Of a stretch of DNA of 64,000 bases, positions 52,613-61,999 are shown piece by piece. Source of the DNA: Nibrella saemangeumensis. Lineage in GTDB: Bacteria > Bacteroidota > Bacteroidia > Cytophagales > Spirosomataceae. The stretch covers positions 225,379 to 289,378 of the forward strand of contig NZ_BAABHD010000030.1 of NCBI RefSeq assembly GCF_039541915.1, given 5' to 3'. The notes beneath the pieces are model-generated. The model saw nothing but the letters and a program-made list of their open reading frames with translations. It had not been told where the DNA came from and ran no database searches. Position numbers and translations under genes: made by a program. Position 1 is the stretch's first letter. The number at the start of each line of letters is the position of its first letter.

Positions 52613-53902
52613 TTAGATCATTAGCTTGTTTTTAGCCAGTTGCACCAATTTTACAGGAAAGTCAGGTCGAACGGTTCCCAGCCATTTTTCAGGAAAGACT
52701 TTGGCCTGATCCCGGTAATCTTCTACGGTAAAACAAACACAGGCCCGCTGAGAGAACAGGGGTGCCCAATTCTCCTGGTAAATCGTCAGGGAAATATAAT
52801 AAGAAGCGTTATTCAGAAAATGACCCGGTATATGGAACTCACCCTGCAGAATGCCCTGCTGGTAATCTCCATGCGGAGACATCACCTCTAAGACACACTC
52901 TTCATTATAATTAAACAAGCGTAGCCCAACTACCAACCGGAGGCTACCTTGCAGAGCCCAAAGCTGAAACGTAAAGGTTAAAGGCGTACGTATATCAATC
53001 GGCACAGCCGGATCAACCACGTCGGGAATCAGGTAGCAGGATTTAAGCCTGACAGATTCATTACCGGGAGCCTCATCGGGCCGGGTCCAGGCCTGATGAT
53101 GATAATTCAGCTGCGGGGAGCCTATGTACTGGCTAACGACATCCTGAATGGGACCAATCGCCTTTACCGCGCCATGATCCAGCCATAACGCATGATGGCA
53201 TAAGCGGCTAACAGCCTGTATGTCGTGGCTGACAAATAAGATGGTTCGGCCTTCCTGATGGGAAAATTCCTGCATCTTAACCATGCATTTTTTCTGAAAC
53301 TCGGCATCGCCAACGGCCAGTACTTCGTCGGCAATCATAATGTCTGCATCCAGATGAACCGCAATGGCAAAGGCCAGCCGGACGTACATACCGGATGAAT
53401 AACGCTTAACAGGGGTATCGATAAACGGCTCAATACCCGAAAAGGTCACGATCTCATCGAAACGCTGGTTGATTTCACGGCGGCTCATCCCCAGGATGTA
53501 CCCACTCAGGTACATATTCTCCCGGCCGGTAAGTTCCTGGTGAAAACCGGCTCCCACTTCCAGGAGGCTGCTCACCTTGCCCTTACCGCGTACCACCCCC
53601 TGCGTAGGCCTGATGATGCGGGAAATAATCTTTAACAGTGTTGATTTGCCCGAGCCGTTATGCCCAATGATACCCCAGACGTCGCCCTGACGCACATCAA
53701 AGCTTACCTGCTTTAAAGCCCAAATGGACGATTGATCCGGTGCATCAGCCGGCATACCACCGCTCTTAAAGAATGGAGAGTCTTTCTTTCTGACTTTTGT
53801 GTTCCACCACCCCTGAACATCCTGGCGTAACGACCCGGTACCTATAGTACCCAATCGGTATAGCTTGGAGACCTCTTCAACCTGAATGACTATGTTAGAC
53901 AT
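52613..53902 (-). CDS. Polysaccharide ABC exporter ATP-binding subunit (Wzt-type)
   Basis: A 429-residue protein with Walker A GHNGSGKST (about residue 78-86), signature YSSGMYVRLAF, Walker B ADIMIADEVLAVGD and H-loop FVSHD. A C-terminal extension of about 170 residues (from about residue 260) matches a Wzt carbohydrate-binding domain, but its sequence differs clearly from the one at 9064, suggesting a different glycan. It lies 10 nt downstream of its permease gene. Confidence 0.92.
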   Translation of the reverse strand: MSNIVIQVEEVSKLYRLGTIGTGSLRQDVQGWWNTKVRKKDSPFFKSGGMPADAPDQSSIWALKQVSFDVRQGDVWGIIGHNGSGKSTLLKIISRIIRPTQGVVRGKGKVSSLLEVGAGFHQELTGRENMYLSGYILGMSRREINQRFDEIVTFSGIEPFIDTPVKRYSSGMYVRLAFAIAVHLDADIMIADEVLAVGDAEFQKKCMVKMQEFSHQEGRTILFVSHDIQAVSRLCHHALWLDHGAVKAIGPIQDVVSQYIGSPQLNYHHQAWTRPDEAPGNESVRLKSCYLIPDVVDPAVPIDIRTPLTFTFQLWALQGSLRLVVGLRLFNYNEECVLEVMSPHGDYQQGILQGEFHIPGHFLNNASYYISLTIYQENWAPLFSQRACVCFTVEDYRDQAKVFPEKWLGTVRPDFPVKLVQLAKNKLMI

Positions 53903-53912
53903 AACACACGCG

Positions 53913-54767
53913 CTAAACTACATCCATTAGCTTCTCCTTCTGGTTGTTAAAAAGAAGCATACCCGCCAATAGTAAGATACCTGATCCACCGATACTACCT
54001 GCCAGCTGCATAGCGGTGAAATCTCCCTCCCCAAACAAACCATAGCGAAAGGCTTCGAACATTGGTGTTAACGGATTAGTATAGATCATCCAGCGGTCCT
54101 GTTCGGGTATAACCGAAATGGGGTAAAGAACCGGCGTAACAAACATCAGCATCCGTACACCCAGGCTGACAATATTAGCCAGATCCCGGTACTTAGCGGT
54201 CAATACCGCAAACAGCAGACCTGTTGCCAGACTCAGCCCTGTAATACCAAATAGAGACAGTAACACCAGTCCTGCATTAATCTGCACGGGGACTTGCCGA
54301 AAAAGCTTAAAGTAAAGAACCATTAGTCCTAATAAGCCTAATTGGATCAGCATCCGGATAAACTGGCCGGCCACTAAAGAGAGCGGTACTACCAGGCGGG
54401 GGAAGTAAACTTTACTGAATACCTGAGAATTGTGAATAAATGTGGAGGAAACCCAGATAAAGCTATCGCTAAAGAAATTCCACAGGATAATACCCGAAAA
54501 GTAAAACAAGATTGGCGGAATTGACCCGGTAGAAACCCCAACGAGTTTACTAAAAACAAGCAAATAGACTAGCAGTGTAACTATTGGCTGTAAGAGTACC
54601 CAGAGAGGGCCTAATATGGTCTGTTGGTAACTCACCAGGAAATCACGGCGTACCAGACGGAATAGTAGGTTACGATAGGCCCAGAGTTCAGCGAGATCTA
54701 AATTCCACCATTTTGTACGGTGGTCAACTTCCCAATCCCAGCTTTCTGACTTTATTTCAGTAGACAT
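53913..54767 (-). CDS. Polysaccharide ABC exporter permease (Wzm-type)
   Basis: A 284-residue ABC-2 permease from the ATG at 54767 (a TTG one codon upstream is possible). It has DLAELWAYRNLLFRLVRRDF, QQTILGPLWVLLQPIVTLLV, six membrane helices, and a GIILWNFFSDSFI block matching the GLLFWNIFASGL block of the first Wzm (10309). It is the second ABC exporter in the window. The 217-bp gap upstream contains no gene and may hold the promoter of the gmd-containing operon. Confidence 0.92.
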   Translation of the reverse strand: MSTEIKSESWDWEVDHRTKWWNLDLAELWAYRNLLFRLVRRDFLVSYQQTILGPLWVLLQPIVTLLVYLLVFSKLVGVSTGSIPPILFYFSGIILWNFFSDSFIWVSSTFIHNSQVFSKVYFPRLVVPLSLVAGQFIRMLIQLGLLGLMVLYFKLFRQVPVQINAGLVLLSLFGITGLSLATGLLFAVLTAKYRDLANIVSLGVRMLMFVTPVLYPISVIPEQDRWMIYTNPLTPMFEAFRYGLFGEGDFTAMQLAGSIGGSGILLLAGMLLFNNQKEKLMDVV

Positions 54768-54987
54768 CAAAAACCAGCGAAAAACCTAATAAAGGTAGAA
54801 ATTACCGGCTTTACTTCAAAACCGATGAGGTCTCTGGCTTATTGATGCATGTAAGTCAGGTTTGGAAAGGTAGCATTCAATGCACACCTCTATCAAAAGC
54901 AGCATTCCTGATATAGGGCACTACAGAATAGAGAAAACCAATGGCCGCTAAAAACGGTATCACTAGCTCTTTACACGCTGGAAGACG

Positions 54988-56103
54988 CTAATTAGCCGTT
55001 ACTTTTGAGGCATATATATCCTCGAAATGGGCAGCATATTGATCAACAATTCTGTCCCATCTATAGAGTTCTTCAATCTTTTGTCTGTTTTTAGCTATAA
55101 AACCATGATACTGCTCTGTTGACTTATTAACATGTTGTAGATGCTGAGCTATTTGAGTATCTATGGTGAAATAAAGGGCTTCATCGCCAAGTATATACCT
55201 ATTAAAGGGATTATCATTGGCGCATATAAGGCTGCTGGAGGCCATTGCTTCTAACAGGGATGGATTAGTTCCGCCAACAGTATGGCCATGAAAATACAGG
55301 TTAGAGAAGTGCCTCAGGTTGTTGAGCGTTCGTAAACTATAAATTCCCCCCACAAATCTGATATACGGATAATCTGCAAACTTCTCTTTTAGGTAAGCAC
55401 CATACTTTGTTTCGTGTTTCCCTACTACAAGAAAGGGATTAGTTACTGCTGAGGCCACCACACCTTTGAGTATGGTATCAATGCTATTCTCCGGCTCCAG
55501 CCTGGCTATCAGCATATTATACTCGTAAGGTTTGAGGCCATAAGGTTGTAATTCGCTAAGGTCCGGATCTTCAAATAGATTAGCGCCATAGGGAATATAA
55601 ACGGAATCTGATTTGTACTTGTCTTTTAGATAATCCTGAATGCCCAAAGAGTCTGCTATAAGATAGTTGCTGTACTTTACCGCCAACCTCTCTGCTTGCT
55701 TCAAGAACTGCTGAACCGGCCTAGAGAATTTAGTACGTTTCCATTCTAAGCCGTCCATATTAGTAGTTAGTATAAATTTTTCAGGAACCAGGTTCCCCCA
55801 TACCGAGCTACTTGTATATCCAAGTTGTAAGATTATATCATAGTCCCTTTTTCGGATGTCCATGATACAGTTAAAATCATAAAAGAATTGCCCCACTGTA
55901 CCCATTTTGCCTTCAGGATCCCGGGCATGCACAATTTTCACGCCGTTCCATTCCTTCTCCTGATAAGGATGCGTGTGAGAATTGTAGACTGTAACCTCAT
56001 AGCCCTTTTGGATAAGTCCAAGAGCAAGGTATTCCGCAGCTTGTTCAAAGCCACCATAGTTATTAGGTATTCCTCTTGTTCCAATTATTGCGAGCTTGAT
56101 CAT
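54988..56103 (-). CDS. GT4 glycosyltransferase with DUF1972 N-terminal domain
   Basis: A 371-residue protein. The N-terminus IGTRGIPNNYGGFEQAAEYL and VTVYNSHTHPYQEKEWNGVK are typical of the DUF1972 domain seen in rhamnosyl- and galactosyltransferases such as WbbL/Cps2T relatives. The donor half has NMLIARLEPENSIDTILKG, IRFVGGIYSL, and YFHGHTVGGTNPSLLEAMAS with a modified E-x7-E. It starts the minus-strand block. Its 5' flank to 56627 has no gene. Confidence 0.88.
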   Translation of the reverse strand: MIKLAIIGTRGIPNNYGGFEQAAEYLALGLIQKGYEVTVYNSHTHPYQEKEWNGVKIVHARDPEGKMGTVGQFFYDFNCIMDIRKRDYDIILQLGYTSSSVWGNLVPEKFILTTNMDGLEWKRTKFSRPVQQFLKQAERLAVKYSNYLIADSLGIQDYLKDKYKSDSVYIPYGANLFEDPDLSELQPYGLKPYEYNMLIARLEPENSIDTILKGVVASAVTNPFLVVGKHETKYGAYLKEKFADYPYIRFVGGIYSLRTLNNLRHFSNLYFHGHTVGGTNPSLLEAMASSSLICANDNPFNRYILGDEALYFTIDTQIAQHLQHVNKSTEQYHGFIAKNRQKIEELYRWDRIVDQYAAHFEDIYASKVTAN

Positions 56104-56627
56104 ACGATAATGTATACTGCTGCTAAACTATATGGCAGATAGTTATAAACTTGTCGAATCTAAGTATAAATGTAAATAACAATAAGAATGGAAATTCTAC
56201 TCATAAGAAAACTTTACAATATGGACAATCATTTAGTGTAGCATATGCCTTTTCGTATTCTATTATTTCTTTAAATCATTTTATTGTATATTTCTCATGA
56301 TCATTCTTTTCTCCCCTCAGAGAGCGCATGCTTTTAAGAAGTAAATCCAGGTTCATATCAGAGCAGGGTGTTATTGTGGTTAAAAGGAAATGGTGGGACA
56401 CCCTGCTGGTGTAATGGCTTAAGCAACAGATAAGCAACAGATCACCACAGGTTATGAGCATACCCGGTCCGCCTGTGCGTAAAAAGTTCGCAAGCCTTGC
56501 TGCTTTAGACTAACTGTGCACTAGTGTTAAACCGAATGCGAAGTTGTGGCAAAATAAATTTTATCATTAACCTCTAGCAAATATTTTACTACTTTTATAG
56601 CTGGTTTGTAACACATAATTCTATTGT
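56104..56627. other. Intergenic, no gene seen; contains a 9-bp inverted repeat
   Basis: No supported gene. The only structure is a perfect inverted repeat GCAGGGTGT (56363-56371) / ACACCCTGC (56398-56406) around 26 nt, possibly a terminator or regulator-binding site. The direct repeat AAGCAACAGAT occurs twice at about 56423-56443. Confidence 0.45.
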
Positions 56628-56810
56628 ATGCTTACTCCTGAAAATTTTTGTATACTTTTTGTTCTACTATGCATATTGCTAAATGAAGAAAATATTTGTA
56701 TACTTTTTGTCTTGTTCGGAGTACTAACTGCCTCTGTCAATTATTTTGTAAGAAAAACTTTAAGGTTACCTACTCCTAGTAAAATTGATTATGAGGAGAG
56801 TTATCAATGA
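56628..56810 (+). CDS. Possible 60-residue membrane protein with internal duplication
   Basis: A short frame MLTPENFCILFVLLCILLNE, then ENICILFVLFGVLTASVNYF and a basic tail. A 48-bp tandem duplication produces two ENxCILFVL blocks that form one or two membrane helices. No family is recognised and the promoter is unclear, so it may not be expressed. Confidence 0.3.
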   Translation: MLTPENFCILFVLLCILLNEENICILFVLFGVLTASVNYFVRKTLRLPTPSKIDYEESYQ

Positions 56811-56967
56811 TTAAAGAGGATGTCTCTGTATGAACTGTATAACTAAATATGTTAATGATAACATTATTTAAGGTCATTGATTTCCTGAAAATATTTACAA
56901 TTTCAGGCTTTTACGTAATTTTAAGCATTTAAAATAATTCATTTTTTTTCGCTACCCTCGATTAGAT

Positions 56968-57651
56968 ATGCGTTCTGCCCCTAAACCAAGCAACGAATCG
57001 GCAAGATTAAAGTCCTTACAAAAATACCAGCTACTGGATACTATTTCGGAGCAGATATATGATGATGTTACAAAAATTGCTTCTGAGCTATGTGGCACTC
57101 CTGTTTCTTTGATAAGTTTAATTGATGAGAACCGGCAGTGGAATAAATCTACACATGGGAGTAAGCTGAAAGAATTTGAAAGAGAATTATCATTCTGTGC
57201 TCATGCCATTCTTCAGCCGGAAGAATTATTTGTTGTTTCTGATGCTAGAAACGACGAGCGCTTTCATGATAATCCACTTACTGTAGGGGAGTCTAAGGTA
57301 ATCTTTTATGCGGGAATGCCGTTAGTAGATGCTGAAGGGCTACCATTAGGAGCATTATGTGTGATCGACAATCAGCCTCGTACATTACCCGAAGAGAAGC
57401 GTATCGCACTGAAAGCGTTAGCAAAATTGGTGCAGGCACATTTTGAATTAAGGTTCACCAATATTCGCCTTGAGGAAAGCAACGATCGTATCATGTTATC
57501 CGTACCATTAGTCGATACAGTTTTAAACGGAATAGATATGTTGACGCAGAACGATCCGCGACTAGATCAATATAGTCAACTTGAAATGCTCAAGGATACT
57601 ACTACTGCTTTAAGAACTATATTTGAGGTCTCTGAACATCAAGAAGAATAA
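56968..57651 (+). CDS. GAF-domain sensor-type protein
   Basis: A 227-residue protein with a GAF domain (residues about 20-165): LKSLQKYQLLDTISEQIYDD, CGTPVSLISLIDENRQWNKS, LSFCAHAILQPEELFVVSDA, VIFYAGMPLVDAEGLPLGAL and CVIDNQPRTL. These blocks match the GAF domain often found at the N-terminus of histidine kinases and cyclases, but no output domain follows. The last 60 residues are helical with an SVPLVDTVLN segment. It may act by protein contact. It stands alone on the plus strand. Confidence 0.85.
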   Translation: MRSAPKPSNESARLKSLQKYQLLDTISEQIYDDVTKIASELCGTPVSLISLIDENRQWNKSTHGSKLKEFERELSFCAHAILQPEELFVVSDARNDERFHDNPLTVGESKVIFYAGMPLVDAEGLPLGALCVIDNQPRTLPEEKRIALKALAKLVQAHFELRFTNIRLEESNDRIMLSVPLVDTVLNGIDMLTQNDPRLDQYSQLEMLKDTTTALRTIFEVSEHQEE

Positions 57652-58211
57652 ATTTACTTCGCTCTGATATTGCAACGGTATGGTATACTGAAGTATTTTC
57701 AGGCTTCAGCTATACCGCGGCAGCGTCCGCTACTCCTCTCACCAGTTCAGAAATAAGTGAGCTCTGATACCTATCGCTTCGGTGCTCCAATTCTTCTGCA
57801 GCGCAGTACTTGTTTAAGGGGACATAGCCTCATTTGAGCGAGTTGTCTGGACCTAAGTTAATCCCTTTCACTGACGACCTCTTCTTTAGTCATTAATGTG
57901 GTACGCGAGCGCGGGAGGCATTCATGCACTTGCCTTCTGTTCATCGGCGATTCAGGAACTGCTGTATCTGCCTTGGCTACTCTGATAAAGCTGCTGGACA
58001 GATCCTCCAAGTCAGCCGTTTGGTCAGTCTGAATCTAAGCGGCTGTTTGTTCACTTTCCGCTGATGATCTACACGATACCTCTTAAATAACATTAATTAA
58101 TTTTAATATGATAATTCAATTAATAATGCATTAAAATCTACGTAGTGGTTGCGCGTTCGTAATCGATGTATTTACATTTGCTGACTTTTGTAACTTGTAT
58201 TTACCTTACGT
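57652..58211. other. Intergenic, no gene seen
   Basis: 560 bp with no supported gene, RNA or strong hairpin. Base composition is mixed, with a GC-richer 57.7-58.05 kb portion that could be decayed coding DNA, but no frame is recognisable. Confidence 0.4.
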
Positions 58212-58391
58212 ATGAAAAAGCCTTCCCAACCCGTGATTAGCGGCGGCTGTGAGGAGTTTGAGACACTCTTGTTACAGTATATCGCCTTAGTACATCAATG
58301 GTATCCCGACTTAGGCCAACCCTGCTTAGTTGAGCGAAATGGATTACTTCAGGTGACACTCAATAGCCCGGAGTTGCCTCTTGTCGAGTAA
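58212..58391 (+). CDS. Possible 59-residue protein
   Basis: An ATG-to-TAA frame of 59 codons: MKKPSQPVISGGCEEFETLL, LQYIALVHQWYPDLGQPCLV, ERNGLLQVTLNSPELPLVE. The composition is protein-like with a plausible helix followed by beta-strands. The ATG is preceded by TTACGT and no strong ribosome binding site. It lies between a GAF gene and a degenerate IS. It is too short for family recognition. Confidence 0.4.
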   Translation: MKKPSQPVISGGCEEFETLLLQYIALVHQWYPDLGQPCLVERNGLLQVTLNSPELPLVE

Positions 58392-58479
58392 GAGCTAATA
58401 CCATAAGGCCTGTATCCAAGTACACTCCTCTTGCCTTACAATAAGAGATTGCTCTTAACAGCTCCACTGTCCTGCTCCC

Positions 58480-59324
58480 CTAAGTTGTAATCACTTCCTG
58501 GTGGAAGCAAGTACTTTGCCGGTACATACTCCCCGGTGTTTGATAGTCTAAGGCTGAGTGGGGACGTTCGAAGTTATATACCCGCCACGGCACGGGCCGC
58601 ACCGCACTCATCCAAGGCCGCCTGGACCTGAGCTATAGTTGGGAACACGTTTAGATTCAACCGCTCCACCAATCCGTTTTGCATGGGCTTGCTTGGTTGA
58701 ATATACCGCAGTTCAATGCCATACTTTTGGGCAAACCGCGTCAAGTATTGACCGATCAACTCCGGACCGTTTTCACTGCGAATGTATTGGGGCTTGCCCT
58801 AAGCCGCCACCATCTGCTCCAGATACTGCACCAGCTTTTTAGCTAAAAAGCTGGCGTGCGCGACCACCAGTAAACACTTCCGGCTGTGTTCATCCATGAC
58901 ATTAAGAATGCGGGTTTTCTTCTCGGCAACCAGTTCATGGCTTAGAAAGTCCAGCGACCAGACTTCGTTGACGGCGCTAGCGGCTAAGGTGTTCAAGTTA
59001 GGGCAATTAAGCCTCTTGCGCTTAACAGGTACACGCAAATTTAGCTTTCGGGCTTTGTAGATGCGGTCCACTCGCTTGTGATTCCAGATACATCCATTCA
59101 GTCGCAAGTAGCCTAACATCAGCCGAAAGCCCCAATTAGGGTGCTGGTTAGCCAAGGCTTTTAACTCGCCGGCAATTAACTCATCTTCATTAATACGCTT
59201 GGACTTATAGTACATACTAGCGCGTCTTTGCCCCAGTACTCGGCAGACCCGACACGTAGAAGCCTGCTGGTGAGTGGCACCATCTCGACCAACTGGCGAT
59301 GGATAGTGGGGCTTACATCTTTTT
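58480..59324 (-). pseudogene. IS3 transposase OrfB, multiply broken
   Basis: Recognisable pieces in changing frames are SMYYKSKRINEDELIAGELK, HPNWGFRLMLGYLRLNGCIW, VNEVWSLDFLSHELVAEKKT (first catalytic Asp) and FRTLNVMDEHSRKCL-like RILNVMDEHSRKCLLVV. Further on are YIQPSKPMQNGLVERLN (catalytic Glu) and YNFERPHSALDYQTPGS. A premature stop lies near 58799 and frameshifts near 59220 and 58580. Confidence 0.8.
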
Positions 59325-59651
59325 TAGCAATTCGTAGCCTTCTTTGAGGATTTGTTGATCCAGACTTAGTTCAGCCGGTTCGCCGGTGCGATACATCTTT
59401 TTGAGCCGGGTATTCTCAGCTTCCAGGGCTTTGAGCTTTTTCAACTCCTCGGTATCCATGTTGCCGTATTTCTGTTGCCAGTTGTAGAAGGTGGCTGAGG
59501 AGATGCCGTACTTCCGGCAGATCTCATCGACGGTTTTGCCTTGGTTAGCTAGGGCCAGGACCTCGACAATCTTAGCTGTCAGATTGCCAATACCCTGTTG
59601 AGTTTAGCGACGACCCTCTTTCGGATTGCTGACCAGAGATTTCTGCTGCAT
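59313..59651 (-). pseudogene. IS3 transposase OrfA, broken
   Basis: Starts MQQKSLVSNPKEGRR at 59651, meets an early stop, and continues with VDEICRKYGISSATFYNWQQ (HTH), then KALEAENTRLKKMYRTGEPA and QQILKEGYELLKKM. A CTAAAAAAG slippery site near the end (about 59318-59326) is the expected frameshift signal for OrfAB. Confidence 0.78.
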
Positions 59652-59738
59652 ACCGAAAAGTCACAGTGGGTCTGCTGATGTTATGCGGTCCAGAAAAAAG
59701 CTTCAAAATTTAAAAGGAATAAACCAAAGATGGGACCC

Positions 59739-60181
59739 TAATCTTCATCTGGTGAACCATTCCTTTATATGCCCCCGGTCACAACTTCACCTGCATCTGA
59801 CTTTTCTTTCCTTATACGGCAAAGCTGTGGTTGATGAACAAAATGCTGAAAATTTTTCCACATCCTTGCATTTTTTCCTGTTGGACTTTCCCAATCCATG
59901 TTTTTGTTAAGCCCCTGATAATTAGAATACTAATAAACTACTTACTTTTTGAGTTGTATAATTTTATGAAGTAAAAAAATTAAGTAATTTTTGCTAAAAA
60001 ATCTGTCCATTTTTCTTCCTGTACAAAGGAATCTTTACGGAAATATTTTTGTAAATGTTTGCAGAATCGGCAATAACTGGTTCAGAGCAATATAGTCATG
60101 TGAAGTTGGGGTTAGCCTCCAATTTTTTTAAAGAAAATAGTTATAAGTAAAATTACCTAAATTATAAACCCTATTTATATT
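59739..60181. other. AT-rich leader region of the polymerase-like cassette, no gene seen
   Basis: 443 bp, very AT-rich after 59920, with no supported gene. It must hold the promoter for the HTH/polymerase-like genes. No clean TTTG/TAnnTTTG pair is seen. Confidence 0.45.
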
Positions 60182-60472
60182 ATGCAGAATCTAATAATAT
60201 CCAGCACCTCAGCAGTGGATGTACAGTCACTTATCGACGCTTTCGCCGGAATCCATAAACGGTTGGATTCAATTGAATCAGAGCTGCCTGCGTCTGAACA
60301 GCAAACAATCTTCATTACCAGACAGGAAGTCGCTGTCCTGCTGAAAGTCTTTATCACTACGGTATGGTCCTACACGAAAGTTGGCTTACTAAGAGCTTAT
60401 AGAATGGGCAACAAGGTGGTCTACAAGAAGCATGAAGTTGAGGAAGCCCCCATTCCAACCAGAAGAAAATAA
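60182..60472 (+). CDS. HTH_17/excisionase-like DNA-binding protein
   Basis: A 96-residue protein. The N-terminal helical part VQSLIDAFAGIHKRLDSIES may dimerise. The C-terminal winged-helix of the MerR-like excisionase type is IFITRQEVAVLLKVFITTVW, SYTKVGLLRAYRMGNKVVYK. Such proteins act as excisionases, plasmid copy regulators or transcription factors. It starts a plus-strand operon: the first polymerase-like gene begins 25 nt downstream. Confidence 0.83.
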   Translation: MQNLIISSTSAVDVQSLIDAFAGIHKRLDSIESELPASEQQTIFITRQEVAVLLKVFITTVWSYTKVGLLRAYRMGNKVVYKKHEVEEAPIPTRRK

Positions 60473-60497
60473 AAGCTATAACTTAATCATATAAAAC

Positions 60498-61955
60498 ATG
60501 AAAGAAGGCCTGTATATACAATACCCCAAAAATCTGAATTACAAACAGTTGTGCCGGTATAAACAACCTAGCTTCAAATACTCAGTCGCCAAATTTCAAA
60601 TATTGGTTGACTTCCTTTACCAAAGATTGGCTATTTCCCAGCTACCCAGCGATACGCAATTTCCTTTTATACCACTTCCAGCCACACATATGAAAAAGTT
60701 AGTGGGCAGATACCAATATTATCTGAAGTATCTGATTGAAGAAAAGATTTTGGAGCGGGTGGAAAAACCAACAGGAAAGGATGGAAAAAAGGCGTATCAC
60801 TACCGCTTTACAAAAACGTATCAAACCAAGACTCGCTTTGATGTCATCAACGATGATGAAATACTGGCTGCGCACAAGGGTTATCATCAGTTTTTAAGCG
60901 CTGACTATCAGAAGTACCATAATCTGGTTAAATGGTTTGATGAAATCGAGATTGACAGGGAACCTGCCCTCCACAGGGTTTCTGCCCTTGTAAATAAACA
61001 GCTCCGTCATGTTCAGCCAGTAAAGGAAGCGTCAGCTATATATATATGGAACAACAGCCAAAAACGCCTGATACGGCATATAAGTCATAAATCCTTCTTT
61101 TTTGAATGGGATGAATACGACTTTACCCTCCATACTGTATTAACCAGTTTATCCCCTGAACTCAGAAAGTTTGTATCATGGAATGGTCAGGAACTGAAAA
61201 GCATCAATCTGAGTTGCGCACCAGCTTTTTTTGCTTCCTGCCTGCTCCGCTTTTCGTTGGGTCTTGACAGTGCCGGTACTTCCTCAGCATGGGAACAGCT
61301 GTCAAAAAGTGACTTTGTTCAGCAGGTTCTCAAATCCTACGCTGGCAAAAAGCCATCTGCATTAATAAAGGAAATTACGTGCGCACATGGTGGAGCGAAG
61401 AAAGCAAGCCCAAGCATGATTGCAGAGTGGCAAACCTTCCAACAGCAGGTAAGCGGTGGAACGCTTTATCAGTACATGCATTCCGTTGCGCAGGTAGCAG
61501 GGTTAAGCAGTGCCAACGATCAGGCTGCACTTAAGGAAATGGTCAACGCAGTTATGAGCGGTGATGTTCATTGCGCATCATGCGCGGAGGGAAAAGCCAT
61601 CCTAAAGCAGTCCTTCCCACAGCTGTATCAGGTAATCGAAACTTTTGAAGCGAAGTACCTTTCCTTTCTGATCCGTTTGCTGAAAGCTATCCAAGCGGAA
61701 ATCATCTTCAATCGTATTGCGCAACGCATTACGGCTGAACAGCCAGCATTACCCCTTTTTATCGTTGGGCCTTCCATTGTGACCACTTCCGGCAATGAAG
61801 CGTATGTGGAGCAGGTAATGAAAGAAGAACTACAGAAAGCAATTGGAATAGTACCCTATTTGACCAGATCGTTTTGGTCTGAGTATCTACGAATGATACC
61901 CCACAAAAAAAGGACACGTGCGCATGGGCCTAACGTGTACGCGCATCAACGATAA
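60498..61955 (+). CDS. Inactive-looking paralog of a single-subunit polymerase-like protein
   Basis: A 485-residue intact frame paralogous to the next gene. Shared N-terminal blocks include NLNYKQL, a winged-helix-like IPLPATHMKKLVGRYQYYLK and YHYRFTKTYQTKTRFD. The palm-like half has HTVLTSLSPELRKFVSWNGQ and then SINLSCAPAFF, with Asn237 where the paralog has Asp246. Gln342-x3-Lys346 replaces Arg-x3-Lys, and IVGPSIVTTSGNEAYVEQVM has Gly424-Pro425 replacing His-Asp. The neighbouring residues of each motif are retained. The substitutions remove the expected metal-binding residues, suggesting a pseudo-enzyme subunit. It is annotated from motif comparison only. Confidence 0.7.
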   Translation: MKEGLYIQYPKNLNYKQLCRYKQPSFKYSVAKFQILVDFLYQRLAISQLPSDTQFPFIPLPATHMKKLVGRYQYYLKYLIEEKILERVEKPTGKDGKKAYHYRFTKTYQTKTRFDVINDDEILAAHKGYHQFLSADYQKYHNLVKWFDEIEIDREPALHRVSALVNKQLRHVQPVKEASAIYIWNNSQKRLIRHISHKSFFFEWDEYDFTLHTVLTSLSPELRKFVSWNGQELKSINLSCAPAFFASCLLRFSLGLDSAGTSSAWEQLSKSDFVQQVLKSYAGKKPSALIKEITCAHGGAKKASPSMIAEWQTFQQQVSGGTLYQYMHSVAQVAGLSSANDQAALKEMVNAVMSGDVHCASCAEGKAILKQSFPQLYQVIETFEAKYLSFLIRLLKAIQAEIIFNRIAQRITAEQPALPLFIVGPSIVTTSGNEAYVEQVMKEELQKAIGIVPYLTRSFWSEYLRMIPHKKRTRAHGPNVYAHQR

Positions 61956-61999
61956 TTCTCAAGCATACAATCTATATCAACTAAATATATAAACGCGCT

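Larger units (their letters stand above)
58469..59738 (-). mobile_element. Degenerate IS3-family insertion sequence
   Basis: An element of about 1.27 kb on the minus strand with orfA (59313-59651) and orfB (58480-59324). The proposed ends read GTCCTGCTCCCCTAAG and, inverted, GTCCCATCTTTGG. Single ends of the same element recur at 23313 and 47394. Several stops and frameshifts in both frames make it non-functional. Confidence 0.75.
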
